A stretch of DNA of 64,000 bases from positions 124,001 through 188,000 of the forward strand of contig CAVSCD010000015.1 of NCBI GenBank assembly GCA_963726335.1, in the 5' to 3' direction. A program made the translations under genes and the position numbers. This document shows, one piece after another, positions 18,449 to 26,408 of the stretch (its first letter is position 1; each line of letters starts with the position of its first letter). The notes beneath the pieces are model-generated. The model saw only the letters and a program-made list of their open reading frames with translations. It was not told where the DNA came from and made no database searches. Origin of the DNA: CAVSCD01 sp963726335 (GTDB taxonomy: Bacteria > Acidobacteriota > Aminicenantia > Aminicenantales > UBA8522).

Positions 18449-19957
18449 CGGCACCCGCAAGGTGACGATCTGCTCCACGGATTCGCCGTCGCTCTCGCGG
18501 CGGACAAGTAGAATGACCGCCTGGCCGGATTCGACTTTCTTCAGGATCCGGTCGAGGTCTTCGGCGGTCTCCACGGACTGACGGTTGACCTCGACGATGA
18601 TATCGCCCGCCGTCAGGCCCTTCCGTGCCGCCTCGCTGTATTCCTTGACGTCGGAGATGATGAGGCCCCGCTGCGTCTTCAGGCCATAGCGCCTGGCCAT
18701 GTTGGGAGTCAGCTCCCGGACGGTGAAGCCCAGGTCCTTCTCCGAGCCGGGGGCCTGGGCCGGCGGTTCGGCCGCCTCGAGCTCCTCGACGGTCACGGCA
18801 AATGTTTTGACCTGGCCGTCGCGGATGGCCTTGATGTCGACTTTGGTCCCGGGCTGGATATCCGCCACCTTGAACCTCAGGTCGTTGGGGTCGCTGATCT
18901 TCTGGCCGTTGACTTCGACGATGACATCGTAACGCTTGATGCCGGCCTTGTCGGCCGGGCCGCCGGGTGTGACGTCGTTCACCAGCGCGCCCTTCTTGTC
19001 CTTGAGTTTCAGGGCGTCCCGGTCCTCGTCGGTGAGCGGCACGGAGGGAATGGAGACCCCGATCCGGCCGCGGACCACCCGGCCCTTTTCCTTGAGCTGG
19101 GCCACGACCTTACTGGCCATATTGGAGGGGATGGCGAAACCGAGGCCGATGTTGCCGCCCGCCGGCGCCAGGATGTTGCTCGTGATGCCGACCACTTCGC
19201 CCTTCATGTTGACCAGCGGCCCGCCGCTGTTGCCCCTGTTGATGGCGGCATCGGTCTGGATGAAGTCCTGGTATTCCGGGACGTTGCCGCCGAGGCCGAG
19301 CTGTCTTCCCTTGGCGCTGACGATGCCCGCGGTGACGGTGTGTTCCAGGCCGAACGGGTTGCCGATGGCCAGGACCCATTCACCGACCTTGAGCGCCCCC
19401 GAGTCGCCGAACCGGACGAACGGGAATCCCTTGCCCTCGATCTTCAGAAGGGCCAGGTCGGTCCGGTTGTCCGAACCGGAGACCTTGGCCGGGTAATCCT
19501 CTCCCTGGAGAGTGGTGACCGTCACCTTCACCGAGTCCTCGGTGATGTGGTTGTTGGTCAGGATATAGCCGTCTTCGGTCAGGAAAAATCCCGTTCCCTG
19601 AGCGGGGACCCTGTACTCCCGCTCTCTCTGTTGAGGCTGCCCGAAGAAGCGGTTCCAGAAATCGTCGAACGGCATTTCCTGGTCAGACCCGAAATCCCGG
19701 CCCTTCTGGACTTTCTCCACCTCGATCTTGACGACGGCCGGGCCGATACTCTCGGCGATGCCCACGAAATCGAGCTCCGCCCGGGTCTCGACCGCGTTCC
19801 GTTCGGACGCGCCATAAAGCGACGAGCTCAAGGCTTCGCTTTCGGCCCCGGCGGCGGCTTTAGAAGCGTTCTTATCGGGCATATAAAAGAAAACGTAACC
19901 CGCTGCCACGAGCCCCAGGATAAAGCTGACAGAGGCTATCCAGGCGCATTTTTTCAT
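18446..19957 (-). CDS. degP: DegP/HtrA-type periplasmic serine protease
   Basis: 503 residues from ATG 19957, chosen over GTG 19966 because AGGAG lies 8 bases before the ATG. An N-terminal hydrophobic anchor (IASVSFILGLVAAGYVFFY) exports or tethers it. The trypsin-like domain has His in ILTNNHITED (about residue 135), Asp in SDNRTDLALLK (about 167) and Ser in AAINRGNSGGPLVN (about 245). Two PDZ domains follow (GRIGVSIPSV...GPADKAG and LTPNMARRYGL...TAGDIIVEVN). It should degrade or refold misfolded envelope proteins. The TAG stop is formed by the terminus of element A1. It is divergent from tmk, and AT-rich TATGATAAT-like sequence near 19980-20005 probably carries its promoter. Confidence 0.93.
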   Translation of the reverse strand: MKKCAWIASVSFILGLVAAGYVFFYMPDKNASKAAAGAESEALSSSLYGASERNAVETRAELDFVGIAESIGPAVVKIEVEKVQKGRDFGSDQEMPFDDFWNRFFGQPQQREREYRVPAQGTGFFLTEDGYILTNNHITEDSVKVTVTTLQGEDYPAKVSGSDNRTDLALLKIEGKGFPFVRFGDSGALKVGEWVLAIGNPFGLEHTVTAGIVSAKGRQLGLGGNVPEYQDFIQTDAAINRGNSGGPLVNMKGEVVGITSNILAPAGGNIGLGFAIPSNMASKVVAQLKEKGRVVRGRIGVSIPSVPLTDEDRDALKLKDKKGALVNDVTPGGPADKAGIKRYDVIVEVNGQKISDPNDLRFKVADIQPGTKVDIKAIRDGQVKTFAVTVEELEAAEPPAQAPGSEKDLGFTVRELTPNMARRYGLKTQRGLIISDVKEYSEAARKGLTAGDIIVEVNRQSVETAEDLDRILKKVESGQAVILLVRRESDGESVEQIVTLRVP

Positions 19958-20106
19958 GTTGTCCACTCCTTCAGTGCTTTATATAAGATTATCATATCGT
20001 AGGCGAAAATTCAAAGCCGCCGGCGGCCGGCGCCGGGCCGACCTGCCCCAAGAAGATTACAACCGCGCTGCCCTTCCGAAAGTTGCCAATTTCCCCGGTC
20101 CAGGAT

Positions 20107-20724
20107 ATGATTCCGGCCGTCATGCGGATCAAAAAAGGCAGACTGATCGTCCTCGAGGGCATCGACGGCGCGGGGAAATCGACCCAGGCCCGGCGGCTTC
20201 TGAAACGGCTCCGCGGGCTGGGTTGCGAGGCCGTGTCGTTCCGGGAACCTTCAAGGGGAAGATGGGGGAGGCAGATCAAGAGGCTGGCCAAGCTCCCCGG
20301 TTCGCTGTCGCCGGAGGAGGAGCTCGAACTCTTCGTCAGGGACAGGGCAGAGAACGTGGCCAGGAACCTGAAACCGGCTCTGGCCGCCGGGAAGATCGTC
20401 GTTCTCGACAGGTATTACTTTTCCACGATCGCTTATCAGGGCGCGAAGGGCCTCGACCCCGCCCGGATACGCAGGCTGAACGAGAAGATCGCGGTCAAGC
20501 CGGACCTCGTCTTCATCCTGGACATCGGCGCCGGGCCGGGGCTCGCCCGCATCCGTTTCCGGAAGCGGAAAGACCTCCTTTTCGAGAAGGAACTCTACCT
20601 CCGCAAGGTCCGGGCGATCTTCCGGAGCCTGAAGGGCCGGAAGTTCGTTCACCTCGATGCCTCGCGCTCCCGGGAGGAGACCGCCCGGGACATCTGGTCC
20701 CGCGTCACCCGTCTCCTCAACTGA
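20107..20724 (+). CDS. tmk: Thymidylate kinase
   Basis: About 205 residues. The P-loop is LEGIDGAGKSTQARRLL; the dTMP-binding DR(Y/H) motif appears as VVLDRYYFSTIAYQGAKG. It phosphorylates dTMP to dTDP. The start is uncertain: ATG 20107 (MIPAVMRIKKGR) or 20122 (MRIKKGR) both fit, and neither has a well-spaced ribosome site. FREPSRGRWGRQI fits the early substrate-binding region, although the usual arginine-rich LID is less clear than in E. coli Tmk. It is divergent from the DegP-like gene and lies 54 bases before the penicillin-binding protein gene, which has its own promoter. Confidence 0.85.
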   Translation: MIPAVMRIKKGRLIVLEGIDGAGKSTQARRLLKRLRGLGCEAVSFREPSRGRWGRQIKRLAKLPGSLSPEEELELFVRDRAENVARNLKPALAAGKIVVLDRYYFSTIAYQGAKGLDPARIRRLNEKIAVKPDLVFILDIGAGPGLARIRFRKRKDLLFEKELYLRKVRAIFRSLKGRKFVHLDASRSREETARDIWSRVTRLLN

Positions 20725-20741
20725 CCCGGTCCGAACCTCAC

Positions 20742-20770
20742 TGTAAATTTCCGGCGGGTTTTGCTATATT
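20742..20770 (+). promoter_or_regulatory. Promoter of the class A PBP gene
   Basis: TGTAAA (20742-20747), 17-base spacer, TATATT (20765-20770). The ATG at 20779 is 8 bases after the -10 box and has no ribosome site, so the mRNA should begin at or within a base or two of the start codon. Confidence 0.6.
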
Positions 20771-20778
20771 GAAAATCG

Positions 20779-23205
20779 ATGACCGCCCCTAAAAACCAGG
20801 CACCCGCACCGGCACGGAAGCCCGTTCTCCGCGTCCGCATCCCCAAGCTAAAGCGTTCCGATGTCTTCAAAGCGCTCATTCTGGCAGCCCTCGTCGGCTT
20901 GGCCGCCTTGCTGGGGGCCGCGTACGGCGCCTGGCGGGCCATCCGGCAGGACCTGCCGTCGGTGGTCGGGCTGGAGTCGTTCGAAGCCAACATCATCACC
21001 ACGGTTTTCGCCGACGACGGCCTGCCGATCAAGGATTTCGCCACCGAGCGCCGCATCGAAGTGCCGTTCGAGAGGATCCCCGACGTGCTGAAGGAAGCCA
21101 TCATCGCCACCGAAGACCCTCGTTTCTTCAGCCATCACGGGATCGATTATCGGGGCATCGTCCGGGCGCTCAACGAAAACCTCAGGATCGGCCGGCCGTC
21201 CGGCCGGCTGCAGGGCGGAAGCACCATCACCCAGCAGCTCGCCCGCGTCCTTTTCCTTTACCCGCAGCAGACGGTCAGCCGCAAGCTCAAGGAGATGTAC
21301 CTCTCCAGGCAGATCGAAAAGCGGTATTCCAAGGAAAAGATCCTGGAGATGTACTGCAACCAGTTCTACCTCAACCACGGCGTCTACGGGGTCGAGGCGG
21401 CCTCGAATTTCTATTTTGGCAAGAGCGTTTCCGACCTGACCCTGGAGGATGCGGCGCTCATCGCCGGGATCTTCCGGGGACCCTCCATCTATTCTCCTTA
21501 CACCAATGTCGAGACGACCCTCCGGAGGCGGAACCACGTCCTCAGCCGGATGCAGGAAGAGGGCTTCATCACCCGGGCTCAGGAAGAGGCGGCCCGGGCC
21601 AGGCCGTTGACCGTGCTGCCCTGGCACAGGGGTTCTTCCGACTTCGCCGCCTACTTCTTCGAAGAGGTGAGGCGGTATATCGATAAGCGCTACGGCAGCG
21701 AAGCGCTCTACCGCGGCGGGCTTAAAGTCTACACCACGCTCAACCCGGCCCAGCAGAAACACGCGGAGGACGCGCTCCTCGGGCGCCTCCGGGCGATCGA
21801 CAAGCAGCAGGGTTGGCGCAAGGACAAAAAGAACCTTCTCCTCGAAGGCAAAAATGATCTGGATGCGGAATGGCTGAAAGGCTGGGCGACGGCCTTCGCC
21901 GCCGAAGGCGATGTCACCGACGCCATCGTCCTTTCTGTTTCCAGGAAGGAAGCCTCGGTCAGGGTCAAGCGCTACATGGGGACGATGTCGAACAAGGAGA
22001 TCGCCTGGACCAAGACGGACGACCTCAGCAAGCTCTGCCGGCGCGGCGATATCATCCAGGTCAGGCTGAAATCCGTCGATGAAGCCGCCAAGACCTTCGA
22101 AGCCCTGCTCGACCAGGAGCCCCTCCTCGAGGGCGCTTTCCTGGCCATCGACCCCCGGTCGGGTCAGGTCAAGGCGATGGTCGGGGGGTATTCCTTCCTG
22201 AGAAGCGAATGGAACCGGGCCACCCAGGCCGCTCGGCAGGCGGGCTCGGCGATCAAGCCGCTCCTCTATACCGGCGCCCTGGAAAACAGGTTCACGGCGG
22301 CGACCCCGATCGAGGACCTACCCGTGACTTTCGCCGACAAATGGCTCGGACAGGACTGGTCCCCGAAAAACTACGACCTGAAATTCAAGGGGACGGTGAC
22401 CTTGCGCATGGGCGTCGAGGAATCACGGAATGTCGTGACCGCCAAAATGCTGGACTTCATCTCCCCCCAGACCGGGGTCGATTACTGCCGGAAATTCGGC
22501 CTGACCTCGACGATCTATCCGTATCTGTCACTGGCCCTCGGAACGTTCGACGTCAGCCTGAGCGAACTGGTCTCGGCCTACACGGCTTTCCCGAACAAGG
22601 GGGTTCGCATGGTTCCCTATTTCATCACCCGGATCGAGGACCGGGAGGGCCGGGTTCTCGAGGAGGCCAAGGTTGAAGCGGAAGAGGTGATCTCGCCGCA
22701 GACCGCCTTCCTCATGACCTATCTTCTCGAGGGCGTCGTCCTGAGAGGGACGGCCGGGTCGGCCGCCTCACTGGGCATTCCGCTCGCCGGCAAAACGGGC
22801 ACGACCAGTGATTTCACGGATGCCTGGTTCATCGGGTTTTCGCCCTCGCTCTGCGCGGGCGTCTGGATTGGGCATGACCTTAAAATGAAGATCGGCAACA
22901 AGCAGTCCGGGGCCGTAGCCGCCCTGCCGGCGTGGATTCAATTCTTCAAGGCGGTCATCGAGGACGAGGAGAAAAAAGCCGCCGCCGAGGGCCGGGAGCC
23001 CGTCTTCGAGGACTTCGAGATCCCTCCCAACATCAGCTTTGTCGAAGTCGACCGGAAGACGGGCCTGTTGGCAACTCCGGCCTGCCTCTGGCCCATCCGC
23101 GAAGCGTTCCTGGTGGGCACCGAGCCCGGCCGGTACTGCTCACGCCAGGATCATCTGAAGATCCTCGACTACTACGGGACCGAGAAGGCTACCGAAGAGC
23201 ACTAA
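20779..23205 (+). CDS. Class A penicillin-binding protein (PBP1A family)
   Basis: 808 residues. A short cytoplasmic tail and membrane anchor (ALILAALVGLAALLGAAYGAW) precede a GT51 glycosyltransferase domain with catalytic Glu in ATEDPRFFSHHGIDY and the motif QGGSTITQQLAR (about residue 147). The transpeptidase domain has SxxK in GSAIKPLLY (about 487) and KTG in LAGKTGTTSDFTDAWF (about 671). It polymerises and cross-links peptidoglycan outside the membrane. The promoter is so close to the ATG that a leaderless transcript is expected. It ends 4 bases before the convergent FecR-like gene. Confidence 0.95.
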   Translation: MTAPKNQAPAPARKPVLRVRIPKLKRSDVFKALILAALVGLAALLGAAYGAWRAIRQDLPSVVGLESFEANIITTVFADDGLPIKDFATERRIEVPFERIPDVLKEAIIATEDPRFFSHHGIDYRGIVRALNENLRIGRPSGRLQGGSTITQQLARVLFLYPQQTVSRKLKEMYLSRQIEKRYSKEKILEMYCNQFYLNHGVYGVEAASNFYFGKSVSDLTLEDAALIAGIFRGPSIYSPYTNVETTLRRRNHVLSRMQEEGFITRAQEEAARARPLTVLPWHRGSSDFAAYFFEEVRRYIDKRYGSEALYRGGLKVYTTLNPAQQKHAEDALLGRLRAIDKQQGWRKDKKNLLLEGKNDLDAEWLKGWATAFAAEGDVTDAIVLSVSRKEASVRVKRYMGTMSNKEIAWTKTDDLSKLCRRGDIIQVRLKSVDEAAKTFEALLDQEPLLEGAFLAIDPRSGQVKAMVGGYSFLRSEWNRATQAARQAGSAIKPLLYTGALENRFTAATPIEDLPVTFADKWLGQDWSPKNYDLKFKGTVTLRMGVEESRNVVTAKMLDFISPQTGVDYCRKFGLTSTIYPYLSLALGTFDVSLSELVSAYTAFPNKGVRMVPYFITRIEDREGRVLEEAKVEAEEVISPQTAFLMTYLLEGVVLRGTAGSAASLGIPLAGKTGTTSDFTDAWFIGFSPSLCAGVWIGHDLKMKIGNKQSGAVAALPAWIQFFKAVIEDEEKKAAAEGREPVFEDFEIPPNISFVEVDRKTGLLATPACLWPIREAFLVGTEPGRYCSRQDHLKILDYYGTEKATEEH

Positions 23206-23209
23206 TAGA

Positions 23210-25039
23210 TCAGTGGCGGCCTCGGCTGCCTCCACCGGAAGAGCCCCGCGACGACACCGAGCCCCCCCGCGGACCCGATGAGGAGGAACCGCGGGAACCC
23301 GACGAAGATGAGCCCCTGGAGCCGGAGGAAACCGACCCGCGCGATCCTGAAGACGAACCGCGCGACCCCGAGGAGATCGATCCGCGGGAGCGCGAAGTGG
23401 TCGAGCCCCGGCTCGAGCCCGAGCCCCGAGACATCGAGGAATCCCGGGAGGAAGACCGGTTACCCTGCAGATAGTCGTAGAACCGGCTCCGGATCGAGCT
23501 CGACCGGGAGCCGGCGGTGTTCGTATTGAACTTCCTGACGCTGACGTTCGGGGAGGACGGGTAGCCGAATTCAGTCCGCCGGGACATGCCTCCTGTCACC
23601 GCGCCTTCGATGCGCGAGCGCCGCTCTGCGCCGGAGCGACCCACCTGTGATCCCGACTGCGCGGGGCCGGTCAGCCGGCCTCTTTCAGCCTGTCCGGCCT
23701 GTCCGGAAGGCGCGGCCCCTCGCATCGCCGAACTCCCCATGCGGCTGTTGACCCCGGCCAGCCGGCCCGTGCTTGCCTGACCTTCGCGCCGGGGAAACAC
23801 CTTGCTGTCCGCCGCCAGGGACCGGGCCACGGTACCGCTTTGGGAGTTCCTGACGGAGGGGGCCTGAGCGGTCATGGTCATCTTATCCAGACCCTTGGCC
23901 GTGGATGAGTTCAGGGCCGCCCGGGAAATGTTTTTCGCCCGGAGCTGATCCTTGTGGACGACGGTCAGAGCCCGCGAGTGCGAGGGATAGTATCCGTTCC
24001 AATGGTCATAGTAGACGCCGCCGTAGAGGTAGCCCGGGTAACCATACCAGCTCATCGGCGCCCAGGCCCAATAATCATATCCCCACCCCCAGCTGACCCA
24101 GGCGGGACCCCAGATGGAGGTCGGCATCCAGTACCAACCGATCCCGGCGCCCCAGCCCCAGCGGCCGTAGTGGAAGGGAGCCCAGCCCCACGGCTCATAG
24201 GGGAGCCAGGTCATGCCGATGCTGAGATCGACCCAGCTTCCGTTAGAATAAGGCCGCCAGTCTTCTCCAACATTTTTCGGCGCCCAGACCCAGCCGTGGG
24301 GCCGGACATAGACCCAGTCGCCGTATTCCTCGAGTTCGCCTCCAAAGTCCTTGAGCTCTTCGGGGAGATTTCCTCCCTGAGCGATGTAGGATATCACCTT
24401 GGAGTCGCGGGACTCATTCCAGCGGTCGAACCCGTCCTCGGCCACCGCGAAGAACCGGCGCGGCTTGGAGCCGAACCGCCCCTGCGACGCCTCCAGGCTC
24501 TGCTCGCTCTTAAGGAGCTGCGAGCCCTCCTCGCCGGCGGCTTCGATCATGCCGTTAAAGACGAGAATGTCGGTCTTCTTTTTCTCCTGGACGTCGATGC
24601 GGTAGAGCCCTTCGCCGAGGACATAAAATGACGCATCCGCCGAGTGGACCTCGATCGATTTCTCCTGGTCGAGGTTGAATACGCTAAGGTAAACGCTTCC
24701 TTTCTGGACCCGCAGCCGGACTTGGTTGGAGTCCTTTTTGGGCAGGCTCATGATCTCGAGTCCGCTGTTGTTGTCGAGGCGGGCGAAATTGCTCTTCCCG
24801 AAATAAACCTCCGCCCGGCCGCCGGCCGTGGCCACGATGTTGCCGTCCTCGAGAGGCGTGTTCAGTACGCCCTCCTCGGGTTTGGCATCCGGTGCCCTCT
24901 GGACGGCCACGCTTCCCTCTACAAAACTCAAACGGGCAAACGACTCGTTTGTGTATTTGGGCGGTTCTTCGCCTCGTATTCCGGCGGCGAAGAAAAGGAC
25001 GACCGTTAAACCGAGCAGGCAAGCCGTATTTCTTCTCAT
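23210..25039 (-). CDS. Secreted FecR-domain/DUF6600 protein with Ser-Arg-Gly-rich tail
   Basis: 609 residues from ATG 25039, with AGGAG 7 bases upstream. The signal peptide is ACLLGLTVVLFFAAGIRGEE. A FecR-like domain follows (LSFVEGSVAVQR...GGRAEVYFGKSNFARLDNNS), then an aromatic-rich DUF6600-like stretch (GWVWAPKNVGEDWRPYSNGSW, WGWGAGIGWYW, YWAWAPMSWYGYPGYLYGG). The last ~110 residues are a low-complexity SRGSSSSGSRG-type tail. In the same strand and frame, an upstream open frame joins it to the broken deacetylase gene, but signal peptide and ribosome site mark the true start. Likely an envelope or surface protein; function unknown. The Arg/Ser tail could bind polyanions. Confidence 0.8.
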   Translation of the reverse strand: MRRNTACLLGLTVVLFFAAGIRGEEPPKYTNESFARLSFVEGSVAVQRAPDAKPEEGVLNTPLEDGNIVATAGGRAEVYFGKSNFARLDNNSGLEIMSLPKKDSNQVRLRVQKGSVYLSVFNLDQEKSIEVHSADASFYVLGEGLYRIDVQEKKKTDILVFNGMIEAAGEEGSQLLKSEQSLEASQGRFGSKPRRFFAVAEDGFDRWNESRDSKVISYIAQGGNLPEELKDFGGELEEYGDWVYVRPHGWVWAPKNVGEDWRPYSNGSWVDLSIGMTWLPYEPWGWAPFHYGRWGWGAGIGWYWMPTSIWGPAWVSWGWGYDYWAWAPMSWYGYPGYLYGGVYYDHWNGYYPSHSRALTVVHKDQLRAKNISRAALNSSTAKGLDKMTMTAQAPSVRNSQSGTVARSLAADSKVFPRREGQASTGRLAGVNSRMGSSAMRGAAPSGQAGQAERGRLTGPAQSGSQVGRSGAERRSRIEGAVTGGMSRRTEFGYPSSPNVSVRKFNTNTAGSRSSSIRSRFYDYLQGNRSSSRDSSMSRGSGSSRGSTTSRSRGSISSGSRGSSSGSRGSVSSGSRGSSSSGSRGSSSSGPRGGSVSSRGSSGGGSRGRH

Positions 25040-25179
25040 AGTCATTCTCCTATCCAATTCTCCTAATAGCAAAATCCATGCCAAGGTTTTCCCCTGTAAA
25101 TTCGGCGCGGAGGCGGATCTTTTGTCCCTAAAAGGGGACGACTGACCCTCCGAAGGACAGTCGGAAGGCCATCCGCAGG

Positions 25180-26218
25180 TCAGGGTTCGACGGGCCAGTG
25201 CTTTCGATGCGTCCTGAAAACCGGAGCCAGCTCGGACTCGGTCGAGGGAGACACTCTTAATCCGGCCGGCGCGACGGGCCGCGATCCGCCCATGGCGAGA
25301 AGGGCCCGGCGGACCCCCTCGGACTGCCCTGAAAGATCGTAGCCGCCCTCGAGAGCGTACAGTATCCGGCCCGCCGAGACGGACCGGGCCAACTCCTGAA
25401 GCTCGGCGGCCAGCGTCCCGAAACCGTCGATGGTCACTTCCATTCCCCCAAGAGGGTCGCCGGCGAAAATATCGAACCCCGCCGACACCAGGATGAACTC
25501 CGGTTTGAAGGCCCTGGCCACTGGGGCCAGCAGGCGCCTGAAGATGTACAGGAAATCGCCGTCCGATTTCCCGGCCGAAAGCGGCACATTCATGGTGTAA
25601 CCCTCGCCCTTGCCTTTCCCCGCCTCGCTCCAATGGCCGGTGCCGGGATAGTGGGGGAACTGATGCGTCGGAGAAATACAGGACGTCGTCCCTCTCCTCG
25701 AAGGAATGCTGCGTGCCGTTGCCGTGATGGAGGTCGAAGTCGACGATGAGGATCCGCTCGAGCCCGAAGGCCGTGACGAGATGCTGGGCCGCGATGGCGA
25801 TATTGTTGAAGATGCAAAACCCGCGGGCCCCGGACGCTTCGGCGTGATGGCCGGGCGGGCGCACCAACGCGAACGCGTTATCGAGCTTTTTCTCCATGAT
25901 CATCGCGGCGGCCAGGATTGTCCCTCCGGCGGCGAGCATCGCGGCCTCGTAGGATTTCGGCGACGTCGAAGTATCGGGGTCGAGGGCAACCCTCTCCCGG
26001 CCCGCGGTCCGGCGGATCTGTTCGAGATACGCCCTGGTGTGGATGAGCTCGATCTCCGCGTCGGTGGCCGGCCGCGGTTCGATGACGGGGTATCTCGAGA
26101 GCGCCCCGTCTTTTTCCAGCATCCCGTAGATCGCCCTCAGCCTGTCGGGGCTCTCCGGATGCGCCGGCCCCATGTCATGGTCGAGATACCGCCAGTCTTT
26201 AACGATCCCCGTGGTCAT
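25180..26218 (-). pseudogene. Histone-deacetylase-like amidohydrolase, one frameshift
   Basis: It starts MTTGIVKDWRYLDHDMGPAH at 26218, with AAGGAGG 6 bases upstream. Class II HDAC-type motifs are clear: HPESPDRLRAIYGML, ALVRPPGHHAEA (paired catalytic His), and the metal site ILIVDFDLHHGNGTQHSF. Near 25677 one extra base shifts the frame; the next frame continues THQFPHYPGTGHWSEAGKG, then FILVSAGFDIFAGDPLGG (second metal Asp region) and YALEGGYDLSG. The corrected protein of about 346 residues would be a deacetylase of acetylated amines such as polyamines or acetoin-like substrates. As read it is truncated. Confidence 0.78.
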
Positions 26219-26282
26219 CGCCAGCCTCCTTACTTGGTCGACCCCCCACCAGAGAAATTTCGCGGGCAAGCTTATAAATCAA

Positions 26283-26408
26283 GGGGGTGGCATGGCGCCA
26301 GTCCCTGCGCGCCCGGAGCGACGGGGACCCCTCTCCCCTTGGAGTGCGCGAACATTCGTTGACGGGTGAGGCGCGAGGACGCACAGGGACGCGTCATGAC
26401 AGGACCCC
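26283..26408 (+). repeat. Family B hairpin element, copy 2 (full length)
   Basis: About 125 bp, starting GGGGGTGGCATGGCGCCAG and ending GCGTCATGACAGGACCCC. The arms pair over about 20 positions: the outer arm TGGCATGGCG with CGTCATGACA, the inner arm GTCCCTGCGCG with CGCACAGGGAC. It is closely related to copy 6 at 52057-52181, which carries matching changes on both arms. The right end contains the last codons (GVLS) and the stop of the sodium:solute symporter. Confidence 0.75.

Noticed and set aside
25040..26269. Single 1019-codon deacetylase-FecR fusion protein
   Set aside because: The fusion arises from the frameshift in the deacetylase gene; the FecR-like gene has its own signal peptide and ribosome site.
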